Source of the DNA: Paraburkholderia lacunae | GTDB lineage: Bacteria > Pseudomonadota > Gammaproteobacteria > Burkholderiales > Burkholderiaceae | Direction of reading: 5' to 3' | DNA: 64,000 nt | NCBI RefSeq assembly: GCF_003353175.1 | Contig: NZ_QHKS01000026.1 | Coordinates: 53,480 to 117,479 of the forward strand | Shown: positions 51,654-61,387 of the stretch, one piece after another | Numbering within the stretch: the stretch's first letter is position 1 | Layout: each line of letters begins with the position of its first letter | Made by a program: the position numbers and the translations under genes | The notes under the pieces: generated by a model | Databases searched by the model: none | What the model was told of the DNA's origin: nothing | What the model saw: only the letters and a program-made list of their open reading frames with translations

Positions 51654-52664
51654 ATGTTCGATGAAGCATCCAGTTCCGTGGTCGCGTGGCCGGGTCGCGC
51701 GCACGCGTCGCACTCCCGTGCTCGCAATCCCGGTGTTCCGTTCGACCTGTCGTGGATCGACACGTTGCGCGTGAACCGGTCGGCGGTCGAGCAGCGCGTC
51801 GCGACGCTCGGCACGCGCCGGTCGGTCAAAAAGGACGCGCAGGCCGCGTGGCTGCTCAAGGCCATCACGTGCATTGACCTGACCACGCTCGCTGGGGACG
51901 ACACGGCTGGCCGCGTCGAGCGTCTGTGTGCAAAAGCCCGCCGCCCGGTGCGTGACGATCTGCTCGAAGCGCTTGGAATGCAGGCAAAGTCCATCACTAC
52001 GGGGGCGGTCTGCGTATATCACCGCTTCGTGAGCACGGCGGTCGCGGCGCTGGCGGGCAGCGGCATTCCGGTCGCGGCCGTGTCCACTGGATTTCCTGCC
52101 GGGTTGATCCCCCATCCGCTGAAACTCAAAGAGATCGAAGCGTCGGTGGCCGATGGTGCTGCCGAGATCGATATCGTGGTGACCCGCGAGCACGTGCTCA
52201 GTGGCAACTGGCAGGCGCTGTACGACGAGATGCGCGATTTTCGCGCCGCGTGTGGCGATGCCCACGTGAAGGCGATTCTTGCCACTGGCGACATCTGCAC
52301 GCTGTCGAACGTCGCGAAGGCGTCGATGGTCTGCATGATGGCGGGCGCCGATTTCATCAAGACGTCCACTGGCAAAGAAGGCGTCAACGCGACCCTTGCC
52401 GTGTCGCTCGCGATGGTCCGGATGATCCGCGAGTACTTCGAGCGCACCGGCATCGAAATTGGTTTCAAACCGGCGGGCGGCGTGTCGACTGCGAAGTCCG
52501 TGCTCGAATACCAGATCCTGATGAAAGAAGAACTTGGACGGCAATGGCTCGAACCGGATCTGTTCCGTATCGGTGCATCGAGCCTGCTGGCCGATATCGA
52601 GCGACAACTCGAGCATCACGTGAGCGGCCGCTATTCCGCATTCCATCGTCACCCGGTCGCGTGA
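51654..52664 (+). CDS. deoC: Deoxyribose-phosphate aldolase
   Basis: 336 residues, of the longer DeoC group with an ~80-residue N-terminal extension. The TIM-barrel core shows ITCIDLTTLAGDDT, AVCVYHRFV, AAVSTGFPAGL, HVKAILATGDI with one active-site Lys near residue 205, and DFIKTSTGKEGVNATL, whose first Lys (about 236) forms the Schiff base. It cleaves 2-deoxyribose-5-phosphate into glyceraldehyde-3-phosphate and acetaldehyde. It is the first gene of the operon; the aldehyde dehydrogenase follows after 22 bases and could consume the acetaldehyde. The kinase and importer downstream support growth on deoxyribose rather than nucleoside salvage, as no phosphorylase or phosphopentomutase is present. 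Confidence 0.95.
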   Translation: MFDEASSSVVAWPGRAHASHSRARNPGVPFDLSWIDTLRVNRSAVEQRVATLGTRRSVKKDAQAAWLLKAITCIDLTTLAGDDTAGRVERLCAKARRPVRDDLLEALGMQAKSITTGAVCVYHRFVSTAVAALAGSGIPVAAVSTGFPAGLIPHPLKLKEIEASVADGAAEIDIVVTREHVLSGNWQALYDEMRDFRAACGDAHVKAILATGDICTLSNVAKASMVCMMAGADFIKTSTGKEGVNATLAVSLAMVRMIREYFERTGIEIGFKPAGGVSTAKSVLEYQILMKEELGRQWLEPDLFRIGASSLLADIERQLEHHVSGRYSAFHRHPVA

Positions 52665-52686
52665 CCTCGCACAACGAAGACCCCAC

Positions 52687-55080
52687 ATGAGCGTAGCTGA
52701 ATATTTTTCTTCGATGGAATACGGACCAGCCCCGGAAGACGACAAGGCCGCGCGCGCCTGGATCGCAGAGCATGCGAACGGCTTCGGCCACTTTATCGAT
52801 GGCGCTTTCCGCGTGTCGGAGTCTGGCGACGGTGCTGAAGCATTCGAATCCCGCGAGCCTGCGACGGGCCGTGTGCTCGCAAACATCGCGCAAGGCGACG
52901 AGGCCGATGTGAACGCGGCGGTCGCTGCCGCTCACAAGGCGCTGCCCGCGTGGCAGGCATTGGGTGGCGCGGGCCGCGCGCGGCATCTCTATGCGCTCGC
53001 ACGGATGGTGCAGCGGCATAGCCGGCTCTTCGCCGTGCTCGAATCGCTGGACAACGGCAAGCCGATCCGGGAGACGCGCGACATAGACATTCCCCTTGTC
53101 GCGCGACATTTCCTGCATCACGCCGGCTGGGCGCAACTTCAGGAAAGCGAGCTGTCGGGTTGGACACCGCTTGGCGTCATCGGGCAGATCGTGCCGTGGA
53201 ATTTCCCGCTGCTGATGCTGGCGTGGAAGATCGCCCCAGCACTGGCCACCGGCAATTGCGTGGTGCTCAAGCCAGCTGAATTTACGCCGCTGACGGCACT
53301 GTTGTTCGCGGAACTCGCGCATCGCGCGGGTCTGCCAGCAGGCGTGTTGAACGTCGTCACGGGAGACGGCCGCACGGGCGCAAAGCTGGTCGACCATCCT
53401 CAGGTCGCGAAGATCGCGTTCACCGGATCGACCAGTGTCGGCCGGCAGATCCGTGTCGCGACTGCGGGCTCGGGCAAGTCGCTCACGCTCGAACTCGGCG
53501 GCAAGTCGCCGTTCATTGTTTTCGACGATGCCGATCTGGATGGCGCGGTCGAAGGCGTGGTCGACGCGATCTGGTTCAACCAGGGGCAAGTCTGCTGCGC
53601 GGGTTCGCGTCTGCTGGTGCAGGAGGGGGTTGAAGCGCGCTTCATCGAAAAGCTGAAGCGCCGGATGGAGACGCTGCGCGTCGGTCACTCGCTCGACAAG
53701 AGCATCGACATGGGCGCGGTTGTCGACGAGGTGCAACGGGAGCGCATCGAGTTACTTGTCGCGCAAGGCGAGCGTGAAGGGTGCGAGATCTACCAGCCCG
53801 CACATCTGCGGATGCCTGAGAACGGCGTGTTTTTCCCACCGACGCTGGTCACCCGCGTTGCGCCCGCCTCGACGCTTGCGCAGGAGGAAATATTCGGACC
53901 GGTGCTGGTCGCGATGAGCTTTCGCACGCCCGACGAAGCGGTCGCGCTCGCGAACCATTCACGTTACGGACTGGCTGCGAGCGTGTGGAGCGAAACGATC
54001 GGCCGCGCGCTCGACATCGCGCCGCGTCTTGAATGCGGTGTCGTGTGGATCAATGCGACGAACCTGTTCGATGCGGGTGTCGGCTTCGGTGGCTATCGCG
54101 AGTCGGGCTTTGGACGGGAAGGCGGCCGTGAGGGGATCTACGAGTACCTAAAGCCGCAGGCGTGGACCAAACTGCCGCTGCGCGCGAACGAACGCGACGA
54201 GGCGAGACCCGTCGCGCAAGCCGACGTCTATCTCAGCACGATGGATCGGACCGCGAAGCTGTTCATCGGCGGCAAGCAGATGCGGCCGGACAACGGCAGC
54301 TCGCGCGTCGTGCGTGCGCCGTCCGGGGTTATCGTCGGCGAGGTGGCGGACGGTAGCCGCAAGGACATTCGCAATGCGGTCGCAGCGGCGCGCAGTGCGG
54401 CGAAGTGGTCGCAGACCAGCACGCATAACCGCGCTCAGGTACTCTACTACCTCGCGGAAAACCTCTCGGCGCGCGCGGACGAATTCAGACGGCAACTCGT
54501 GATTCGTGCAGGATCGAACGAGGCCGAAGCCGGGCGTGAAATCGAGGCATCGATCACGCGGCTCTTCACGTATGCCGCGTGGGCCGACAAGTTCGACGGC
54601 GCAGTCCATTCGCCGCCATTGCGCGGCGTCGCACTCGCCATGAACGAGCCCCTCGGCGTGCTTGGCGTGATCAGCCCGGACGAAGCGCCGTTGCTGGGTT
54701 TCGTGTCGGTGATCGCGCCGGCGCTTGCGATGGGCAATCGGGTAGTCGTCGTGCCGAGCGAACGCTGCCCGTTGATGGCGACGGATTTCTATCAGGTGGT
54801 CGAGACATCGGATGTGCCGGCGGGTGCGCTGAACATCGTCACCGGCGAACACGCGACGCTTGCAAAGATACTTGCCCAGCACGATGACGTCGACGCGCTG
54901 TGGAGTTTCGGCGGCGCTGAACTCTCGACGCTTGTCGAGCGTGAATCGGTCGGCAATCTGAAGCGCACGTTCGTCGATCATGGGCGCGTGTTCGACTGGC
55001 ACGCTGCGTCAGCAGAAGGTTTGCCGTTCCTGCGGCAGGCGGTGCAGGTCAAGAACATCTGGATTCCGTACGGCGACTGA
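52687..55080 (+). CDS. ALDH16-type two-domain aldehyde dehydrogenase
   Basis: 797 residues, about 1.6 times a normal aldehyde dehydrogenase. About 40-495 is a complete enzyme: GVIGQIVPWNFPLLML, NAD-site FTGSTSVGRQI, TLELGGKSPFIVFDDADLD with the general-base Glu, and FNQGQVCCAGSRL with the nucleophilic Cys. About 515-795 is a second ALDH-like part (KLFIGGKQM, NEPLGVLGVISPDEAP, MGNRVVVVPSE) that ends without any catalytic Cys. This matches ALDH16, in which the pseudo-domain takes part in assembly. It probably oxidises the acetaldehyde made by DeoC. A possible role on other aldehydes cannot be excluded. Located between deoC and the mutarotase, clearly in the same operon. Confidence 0.92.
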   Translation: MSVAEYFSSMEYGPAPEDDKAARAWIAEHANGFGHFIDGAFRVSESGDGAEAFESREPATGRVLANIAQGDEADVNAAVAAAHKALPAWQALGGAGRARHLYALARMVQRHSRLFAVLESLDNGKPIRETRDIDIPLVARHFLHHAGWAQLQESELSGWTPLGVIGQIVPWNFPLLMLAWKIAPALATGNCVVLKPAEFTPLTALLFAELAHRAGLPAGVLNVVTGDGRTGAKLVDHPQVAKIAFTGSTSVGRQIRVATAGSGKSLTLELGGKSPFIVFDDADLDGAVEGVVDAIWFNQGQVCCAGSRLLVQEGVEARFIEKLKRRMETLRVGHSLDKSIDMGAVVDEVQRERIELLVAQGEREGCEIYQPAHLRMPENGVFFPPTLVTRVAPASTLAQEEIFGPVLVAMSFRTPDEAVALANHSRYGLAASVWSETIGRALDIAPRLECGVVWINATNLFDAGVGFGGYRESGFGREGGREGIYEYLKPQAWTKLPLRANERDEARPVAQADVYLSTMDRTAKLFIGGKQMRPDNGSSRVVRAPSGVIVGEVADGSRKDIRNAVAAARSAAKWSQTSTHNRAQVLYYLAENLSARADEFRRQLVIRAGSNEAEAGREIEASITRLFTYAAWADKFDGAVHSPPLRGVALAMNEPLGVLGVISPDEAPLLGFVSVIAPALAMGNRVVVVPSERCPLMATDFYQVVETSDVPAGALNIVTGEHATLAKILAQHDDVDALWSFGGAELSTLVERESVGNLKRTFVDHGRVFDWHAASAEGLPFLRQAVQVKNIWIPYGD

Positions 55081-55143
55081 TCGCCGGCAATGACAGCCGT
55101 GGGCTCAGACCTGTAACAGGCGCCCGTAAGTTGGAGGAGACAC

Positions 55144-55623
55144 ATGCTGAAGAATATCGATCCGTTGCTCAACCCCGACGTGCTGTATGCACTCTGCGCG
55201 ATGGGCCACGGCGACGAAGTGGTCGTCTGCGACGCGAACTTCCCCGCGGATTCCGTCGCCCGTCAAACCGTGTTGGGCAAAGTGCTGCGGCTTGACGGCG
55301 CGAACGCGCCGCGCGCCATTCGCGCGGTGCTGTCGGTCCTGCCGCTCGACTCGTTCGTCGATCATCCGGCCGAACGCATGGAAGTAGTCGGCGATGCCGA
55401 TGCCTTGCCTGCCGTGCAGCGAGAAGCGCAGCGCGAAGTCGATCATGCGGAAGGACGTTCGACACCGTTCGCGTCGATCGAGCGCTTCGCGTTCTACGAG
55501 CGGGCAAAACAGGCGTACTGCGTGATTGCCACGGGCGAAGCGCGCGGCTACGGCTGCTTCATCTTCAAGAAGGGTGTCGACCTCGCTCCGGATGCGCCCA
55601 ACGCCGCGGAGGGTACGCGATGA
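55144..55623 (+). CDS. RbsD/FucU-family sugar mutarotase
   Basis: 159 residues; GGAGGAG precedes the ATG. Diagnostic segments are LKNIDPLLNPDVLYALCAMGHGDEVVVCDANFP at the start, with the active-site His of MGHGDE and the Asp of DANFP, then VLSVLPLDSFV, and FYERAKQAYCVIATGEARGYGCFIFKKG at the end with the conserved Tyr. The enzyme interconverts anomers of a free sugar, which here would speed delivery of the right anomer to the kinase. Its last bases overlap the kinase start in an ATGA junction. Confidence 0.92.
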   Translation: MLKNIDPLLNPDVLYALCAMGHGDEVVVCDANFPADSVARQTVLGKVLRLDGANAPRAIRAVLSVLPLDSFVDHPAERMEVVGDADALPAVQREAQREVDHAEGRSTPFASIERFAFYERAKQAYCVIATGEARGYGCFIFKKGVDLAPDAPNAAEGTR

Positions 55624-56558
55624 GCGTCGTCATTCTCGGCATCTATGTGACCGATCTGAGCTTCCGCGCGAGCCGGATGCCGGCGCTTGGCGAGACGATT
55701 GCCGGCACCTCGTTCGCGATGGGCCCGGGCGGCAAGGGATCGAACCAGGCAGTGGCTGCCGCGCGAGCCGGCGCGGACGTCGTGTTCTGCACGCGCATCG
55801 GCGGCGACGCATTCGGCGAGATCGCGCAATCGACGTGGGCCGCCGAAGGCATCACGTCGCGCGCGACGGTGGTCGACAACATGGCAACGGGCGCAGCCCA
55901 TATCTACGTCGATGACGTCACAGGCGGCAACGCGATCATCGTCGCGGCCGGCGCCGCCGGCACGCTCGGCCCCGCCGACGTCGAGGCGATCGAGGCCGAC
56001 ATTGCAAAAGCGAAGGTGTTCGTCACGCAACTGGAGCAACCGGTCCCGGCGGCGAAGCGCGGTCTCGAACTCGCGCGCCGTCATGGCGTGACGACCGTGT
56101 TCAACCCCGCGCCGGCCGTGCCGTTCGATGACGACATGTTCCCGCTGTGCGACTACATCACGCCGAACGAAACCGAAGCGACGGCGCTCACGGGCGTGCC
56201 GATCGAAACGCTCGACGATGCCCGTCGTGCAGCCGACATCCTGCTGTCGAAGGGCGTGCGCGCGGTGATCGTGACGCTCGGCGAAGCGGGTGCGTTACTT
56301 CACACGCGCGAGCTTTCGGAGCACGTGCCCGCATTCGATTGCGGCCGTGTGGTGGAAACCGCCGGCGCAGGCGACGGCTTTGCTGGCGGCCTCGCTGCGG
56401 CACTGTCGCGCGGCGATTCTCCACTCGACGCAGTGCGCTTCGGCTGCGCGCTGGCGAGCCTGTCGGTCACGCGGGCGGGCACCGCGCCGTCGATGCCGAC
56501 GCTCGACGAAATCAACGCGGTGCTGGGCGTTCACGCTCCGCTCGCGGTTCAATCGTGA
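55620..56558 (+). CDS. PfkB-family (ribokinase-like) sugar kinase, probable deoxyribokinase
   Basis: 312 residues. GPGGKGSNQAVAAARAG is the N-terminal substrate-binding signature, TRIGGDAFGE follows, and the C-terminal VETAGAGDGFAGGLAAALS contains the anion hole and catalytic Asp. The fold and length are typical of ribokinase. The ATG overlaps the mutarotase stop by four bases, and the stop overlaps the next permease's GTG in a GTGA junction. With deoC in the operon, phosphorylation of 2-deoxyribose at O5 is the likely reaction; ribose is the alternative. Confidence 0.9.
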   Translation: MSVVILGIYVTDLSFRASRMPALGETIAGTSFAMGPGGKGSNQAVAAARAGADVVFCTRIGGDAFGEIAQSTWAAEGITSRATVVDNMATGAAHIYVDDVTGGNAIIVAAGAAGTLGPADVEAIEADIAKAKVFVTQLEQPVPAAKRGLELARRHGVTTVFNPAPAVPFDDDMFPLCDYITPNETEATALTGVPIETLDDARRAADILLSKGVRAVIVTLGEAGALLHTRELSEHVPAFDCGRVVETAGAGDGFAGGLAAALSRGDSPLDAVRFGCALASLSVTRAGTAPSMPTLDEINAVLGVHAPLAVQS

Positions 56559-57616
56559 GCGGCCTGAACATGACGTCCTGGTCGTCCTGGTTCAGGGACA
56601 GGCAGCTGAACTTCCTGGTTGGCGTGAACCTGCTGATCGTGATCGTTGCGACGGTGCTGTCGCACGGGCAGTTCGTCGACATCGACAACCTGCAGTCGAT
56701 GGGCGGTCAGTTGCCGGAACTCGGGCTGCTCGCACTCGGCATCATGCTGTCGATGGTGTCGGGCAACGGCGGCATCGACCTGTCGGGCGTCGCGCTTTCC
56801 AATCTCTCCGGCATGGTCGCAGCAATGCTGTTGCCGCATCTTGTCTCCGCCGACGATTCGCCTGCGCTCTACACGGCCGTGTTCACCGCGATCGTGCTGG
56901 CGATGGGTGTGCTCGGCGGCGTGCTGAACGGGATCGTGATCGCGCGCCTGCGTCTAACGCCGATCCTGTGCACGCTTGGCACGTCGCTATTGTTCACCGG
57001 TATCGCTGTCGTCTTGAGCAACGGTGCGTCGGTACGGGTCGAATACGTCGATCCGTTGTCGGCGATCGGCAACGGCACGTGGTTGCAGATTCCGATCTCG
57101 TTCGCGATCTTCGTTGTGACAGTGCTCGTGCTCGGCTGGGTGTTGAGGCGCATGCCGTTCGGTCTGCGTCTTTTCCTGATGGGCACCAATCCCAAGGCGG
57201 CGTTCTACGCTGGCATCCCGCGTACGCGGATGCTGATCATCACGTATGGCCTGTGCGGCGTGCTGGCGTCGCTCGCCGGTCTGATCAGCGCGACGCATAC
57301 GTCGAGCGCAAAGTGGGACTACGGCAACTCATATCTGCTGATCGCGATCCTGATCGCGGTGATGGGCGGCGTGAATCCGTCGGGCGGCTATGGACGCATT
57401 GTCTGCGTATTCCTCGCCGCGACGGCACTGCAATTCCTGTCGAGCCTGTTCAATCTGCTAGGCGTATCGCAGTTCTTCGGCGATTGCGCGTGGGGCTTCC
57501 TGTTGCTTGCGTCGCTGGCGTTTGCGGGCGGCGAACGGGTTCGCACGATCTTCGGCATTGGCGGCGCGCGAGCCGCGCCCAACCTGCCGCGGCCGCCCGC
57601 GTCGACGGGACGTTAG
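56555..57616 (+). CDS. Sugar ABC importer permease (RbsC family, first)
   Basis: 353 residues from GTG 56555, which overlaps the kinase stop; ATG 56570 is a good alternative. About nine to ten helices. Family features are LLALGIMLSMVSGNGGIDLSGVALSNLSG in the first half and LFLMGTNPKAAFYAGIPRTRMLIITYGLCGVLA, the loop that meets the ATPase, in the second. Two different permease genes in the operon would form a heterodimer. Fifty-two bases lie between this gene and the binding protein. Confidence 0.9.
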   Translation: MSGLNMTSWSSWFRDRQLNFLVGVNLLIVIVATVLSHGQFVDIDNLQSMGGQLPELGLLALGIMLSMVSGNGGIDLSGVALSNLSGMVAAMLLPHLVSADDSPALYTAVFTAIVLAMGVLGGVLNGIVIARLRLTPILCTLGTSLLFTGIAVVLSNGASVRVEYVDPLSAIGNGTWLQIPISFAIFVVTVLVLGWVLRRMPFGLRLFLMGTNPKAAFYAGIPRTRMLIITYGLCGVLASLAGLISATHTSSAKWDYGNSYLLIAILIAVMGGVNPSGGYGRIVCVFLAATALQFLSSLFNLLGVSQFFGDCAWGFLLLASLAFAGGERVRTIFGIGGARAAPNLPRPPASTGR

Positions 57617-57668
57617 ATTCAACCCTTCCTTCATGTGCAGCACATTCGAACCACACAGGAGACATCGC

Positions 57669-58673
57669 ATGAAACTGAATCGACTTGCTATCGCCGTCGC
57701 AGGCGCCGCTCTCGCGGCGGGCGCGATCCTCACGGCGCAAGCCGCGACTGACGAGACGATCGTCACGGTCGTCAAGGTGACCGGCATCAACTGGTTCAAC
57801 CGGATGGACGAAGGTGTCAAGGAGTTCGGCAAGAACAACCCGGGCATTAACGTGTATCAGACAGGTCCCGGCCGCGCCGACGCCGCGCAGCAACTGAAGA
57901 TCGTCGAGGACCTGATCGCGAAGAAGGTCACGGCGATCGCTGTCGTGCCGTTCGACCCGCCGACGCTGGAGCCCGCGTTGAAGAAAGCGATGGATCGTGG
58001 CATCAAGGTCGTCACGCATGAAGCGGACAACGAGAAGAACACGATGGTCGACATCGAAGCGTTCGACAACACCGCATACGGCGCAGGTCTGAACGAACGT
58101 CTGGCGAAATGCATGGGCCAGCAGGGCAAATGGGCGGTGCTGGTGGGTTCGCTCGGCAGCCGTTCGCAGGTGCAGTGGGCCGACGGCGGCATCGGCAATG
58201 CAAAGCAGAAATACCCGAAGATGGACCTCGTCGAGCCGAAGCTCGAAACCAATAACGACGGCGAACAGGCGTACAAGGTCGCGAAAGAAGTGCTGCGCAA
58301 GCATCCGGACCTGAACGGCTTCCAGGGCTCGTCGTCGCTGGATGTGATCGGCATTGGCCGCGCGGTCGAAGAAGCGGGCAAGGTCGGCAAGATCTGCGTG
58401 TACGGCACGGGTCTGCCGACCGAGGCTGGCAAATTCCTTGAAAGCGGTGCAGTCAACGGCATCGCGTTCTGGGATCCGAAGCTCGCCGGCATCGCGATGA
58501 ACAAGGTCGCGCAGATGCTGGTCGCCGGCAAAACGGTGGAGAACGGCGCGGACCTCGGCATCGTCGGCTATAACAAGGTGACCGTCAGCAAGGGACCGGG
58601 CAAGGGCATCATCGTGCGCGGAGCGGGCTGGGTCGACGTCGACAAGACGAACTACAAGCAGTATCCGTTCTGA
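57669..58673 (+). CDS. Sugar ABC importer periplasmic binding protein
   Basis: 334 residues from ATG 57669 (AGGAG ten bases before). The signal peptide runs MKLNRLAIAVAGAALAAG and is cut near AQA. The mature protein is a type I sugar-binding fold: TVVKVTGINWFNRMDEGVKEF, VTAIAVVPFDPPTLEPALKKA, GIKVVTHEADN, FQGSSSLDVIGIGRAVEE. It resembles the rhamnose/autoinducer-2/deoxy-sugar cluster rather than classical RbsB. The ligand inferred from context is 2-deoxyribose or a deoxynucleoside-derived sugar. Confidence 0.92.
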   Translation: MKLNRLAIAVAGAALAAGAILTAQAATDETIVTVVKVTGINWFNRMDEGVKEFGKNNPGINVYQTGPGRADAAQQLKIVEDLIAKKVTAIAVVPFDPPTLEPALKKAMDRGIKVVTHEADNEKNTMVDIEAFDNTAYGAGLNERLAKCMGQQGKWAVLVGSLGSRSQVQWADGGIGNAKQKYPKMDLVEPKLETNNDGEQAYKVAKEVLRKHPDLNGFQGSSSLDVIGIGRAVEEAGKVGKICVYGTGLPTEAGKFLESGAVNGIAFWDPKLAGIAMNKVAQMLVAGKTVENGADLGIVGYNKVTVSKGPGKGIIVRGAGWVDVDKTNYKQYPF

Positions 58674-58728
58674 TGTGCGGCGGCGTGCGCCGTACCGGCG
58701 CGCGCCGCCTTCAACGTTGCAGGTGAAC

Positions 58729-60255
58729 ATGAGTCAGGCACCGCTTCTCGAAGTCGTCGATATCCATAAGCACTTCACCGGCGTGTATGCGCTGCGTGGC
58801 GTGAGTCTGCAGTTCGAGCGCGGGCAGATCTACCATCTGCTCGGCGAGAACGGTTGCGGCAAGAGCACGCTGATCAAGATCATCTCGGGCGCGCAACCGC
58901 CCGACCAGGGCGAACTGGTGATCGAAGGCACGCGGCACGCGCGCCTGTCGCCTTTGGAGGCGCTCGCCGCGGGCGTCGAGACGGTCTATCAAGACCTGTC
59001 GCTGCTGCCCAACATGAGCGTAGCGGAGAACATCGGTTTGACGGTCGAACTTGCCGGGCATAACGGCCGCCTCACACGGACCTTCGATCGCAAGGCGCTC
59101 GCGCAGACCGCGGCCCGCGCGCTCGGGGCAGTCGGTTTGCCCGGCGACGCCGAATTTCAGCGCACATTGATCGAACAGTTGCCGCTCGCGACGCGCCAGC
59201 TGATTGCAATCGCGCGTGCGATCGCAAGCGAGGCGCGCTTCGTGATCATGGACGAGCCAACCACATCGCTGACGCAAAAGGAAGTCGATAACCTGATCGC
59301 GGTGCTCGCGAAGCTGCGTGCGGAGGGTGTCGCCGTACTGTTCGTGAGCCATAAGCTCGACGAGTGCTTCACGATCGGCGGCGAGGTGATCGTGCTGCGC
59401 GACGGCCAGAAGATGGCTCAAGGCCCGATCGCCAACTTCACGAAAGCACAGATCAGCGAACTGATGACGGGCAAGCATCTATCGACCGAGCGGTATCGCC
59501 AGGTCGCCGGTACCGATGCGCATGACGTGATACTCGATGTCAAGGCGCTCAGCCGCCGCAACCAGTTTGCCGATGTGTCGTTTTCGCTGTATCGCGGCGA
59601 GATTCTCGGCGTGACCGGCCTGCTCGATTCGGGCCGCAATGAACTGGCGCGTGCGCTGGCTGGCGTGAGTCCCGCGGATGCCGGCACCGTGACGCTCGAT
59701 GGCAACCTCGTCCGGCTGCGCACGCCGTCCGATGCGAAGGCGCAGCGAATCGGCTATGTGCCCGAGGATCGCCTCAACGAAGGCCTGTTTCTCGACAAGC
59801 CGATCCGCGACAACGTCATTACCGCGATGATCTCAACATTGCGCGACCGCTTCGCGCAGATCGACCGGCGCCGCGCGCAGGAACTGGCTGAGCGCACGGT
59901 GAGGGATCTGCAGATCGCGACGCCCGACGTCGACAAGCCCGTTCAGTCGCTGTCCGGCGGCAACCAGCAGCGCGTGCTGATTGGCCGCTGGCTTGCAATC
60001 GATCCGCGCGTCCTGATTCTGCACGGGCCAACGGTAGGCGTCGACGTCGGGTCGAAGGACATCATTTACCGCATCATGCAGCGTTTGTCGGAGCAGGGTA
60101 TCGGCATCATTCTGATCAGTGACGACCTGCCCGAACTGTTACAGAACTGCGACCGCATCCTGATGATGAAGAAAGGTCGCGTTGCCGCCCAATACCGTGC
60201 CGATCAACTCGACGAGGCCGGCCTGTATCACGCACTTCTTTCCGAGGCCGCCTGA
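58729..60255 (+). CDS. Sugar ABC importer ATP-binding protein, double domain (RbsA family)
   Basis: 508 residues from ATG 58729, with AGGTGA before it; the longer frame is not conserved. Two ATP-binding domains lie in tandem. First: LLGENGCGKSTLIKI Walker A, QLPLATRQLIAIARAIAS signature region, VIMDEPTTSLTQKE Walker B. Second: GVTGLLDSGRNELARAL degenerate Walker A, VQSLSGGNQQRVLIGRWL signature, LILHGPTVGVDVGSKD degenerate Walker B. This matches RbsA/MglA proteins, where one site is catalytically weak. It energises the two permeases of the operon. Confidence 0.93.
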   Translation: MSQAPLLEVVDIHKHFTGVYALRGVSLQFERGQIYHLLGENGCGKSTLIKIISGAQPPDQGELVIEGTRHARLSPLEALAAGVETVYQDLSLLPNMSVAENIGLTVELAGHNGRLTRTFDRKALAQTAARALGAVGLPGDAEFQRTLIEQLPLATRQLIAIARAIASEARFVIMDEPTTSLTQKEVDNLIAVLAKLRAEGVAVLFVSHKLDECFTIGGEVIVLRDGQKMAQGPIANFTKAQISELMTGKHLSTERYRQVAGTDAHDVILDVKALSRRNQFADVSFSLYRGEILGVTGLLDSGRNELARALAGVSPADAGTVTLDGNLVRLRTPSDAKAQRIGYVPEDRLNEGLFLDKPIRDNVITAMISTLRDRFAQIDRRRAQELAERTVRDLQIATPDVDKPVQSLSGGNQQRVLIGRWLAIDPRVLILHGPTVGVDVGSKDIIYRIMQRLSEQGIGIILISDDLPELLQNCDRILMMKKGRVAAQYRADQLDEAGLYHALLSEAA

Positions 60256-60260
60256 CTCAC

Positions 60261-61331
60261 GTGAACAGCAATCTCATGAACGAATCCCTTCAGTCTGCTC
60301 CGCATCCCGAGACGGCAGCCGCAGTGGAGGCCATCGCGCCGAGCGTGCGCAAGCTCGACATGCACACGCGTCTGATGCGCAACCCCGAATGGTTCACCGT
60401 CGCGCTGCTCGTGCTGACGTGTCTGATTGTCGGGGCGATCAATCCGCGCTTTTTCCAGTACGCGACGCTGTTCGACCTGTTGCATTCGGCGACCACGATG
60501 TCGATCTTCGCGATGGGTACGCTCGTGGTGCTCGCGTCGGGCGGCATCGACGTGTCCTTCACCGCGATTGCCGCGTTGACGATGTATTCGCTGACGAAGG
60601 CCGTCTTCGCGTGGTGGCCCGATGCGCCGTTCGTACTGATCCTGCTTGCCGGTGCATTGGGCGGTACGGCGCTCGGCGTCGTGAACGGAATGCTGGTGCA
60701 TCGGCTCAAGGCGCCTTCGCTGATCGTTACGATTGGCACCCAGTACCTGTTTCGCGGCGTGTTGCTGACCTTTGTCGGCACTCAGTTCTTCATGAACATT
60801 CCGCATAGCATGGACCGGTTCGGGCAGTTGCCGTTGTTCTTCTACACGACTGCCGATGGGCTTCGTGCCGTGTTGCCGGTGTCGGTCATTGCGTTGGTCG
60901 TGACCGCACTGCTGACGTGGTGGCTGCTCAACCGCACGATGATGGGCCGCGGCGTGTATGCGATCGGCGGCAGTTTGCCGATTGCGGAGCGGCTTGGCTA
61001 CAACGCGCGCGCGATCCAGTTGTTCGTATTCGGCTATACGGGCATGCTCGCGGGCGTGGCTGGCATTCTGCATGTATCGACAAACCGGCTTGCGAATCCC
61101 TTCGATCTGGTCGGCACCGAACTTGATGTGATTGCTGCCGTGATTCTGGGCGGCGCGCGCATTACCGGCGGCACGGGGACCGTGATAGGCACGTTGCTGG
61201 GCGTTGCGCTCGTCACGCTGATCAACAGCGTGCTGATCTTGATTGGCGTGCCGAGTACCTGGCAAAAGGCAATTATCGGCGCCTTCATTCTCATTGCCGG
61301 GACGTTGTTCGCGCTCGGGCGGAGGGGCTGA
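60261..61331 (+). CDS. Sugar ABC importer permease (RbsC family, second)
   Basis: 356 residues from GTG 60261 (ATG 60276 is possible), six bases after the ATPase stop. About ten helices. Conserved parts are TMSIFAMGTLVVLASGGIDVSFTAIAALTM and IAERLGYNARAIQLFVFGYTGMLAGVAG with the ATPase-contact loop, then AAVILGGARITGGTGTVIGTLLGVAL. It completes the importer. The longer N-terminal cytoplasmic tail (~45 residues) is unusual but not unknown. Confidence 0.9.
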   Translation: MNSNLMNESLQSAPHPETAAAVEAIAPSVRKLDMHTRLMRNPEWFTVALLVLTCLIVGAINPRFFQYATLFDLLHSATTMSIFAMGTLVVLASGGIDVSFTAIAALTMYSLTKAVFAWWPDAPFVLILLAGALGGTALGVVNGMLVHRLKAPSLIVTIGTQYLFRGVLLTFVGTQFFMNIPHSMDRFGQLPLFFYTTADGLRAVLPVSVIALVVTALLTWWLLNRTMMGRGVYAIGGSLPIAERLGYNARAIQLFVFGYTGMLAGVAGILHVSTNRLANPFDLVGTELDVIAAVILGGARITGGTGTVIGTLLGVALVTLINSVLILIGVPSTWQKAIIGAFILIAGTLFALGRRG

Positions 61332-61347
61332 CAGCAAGATATGAAAC

Positions 61348-61372
61348 GCGTTGCGGGTGGCGGCCGCAACGC
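61348..61372. terminator. Bidirectional hairpin between operon end and DeoR gene
   Basis: GCGTTGCGG pairs perfectly with CCGCAACGC around a 7-base loop, in the 56 bases between the two convergent genes. There is no T-run. Confidence 0.6.
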
Positions 61373-61387
61373 AGAAGAGGTTCAATC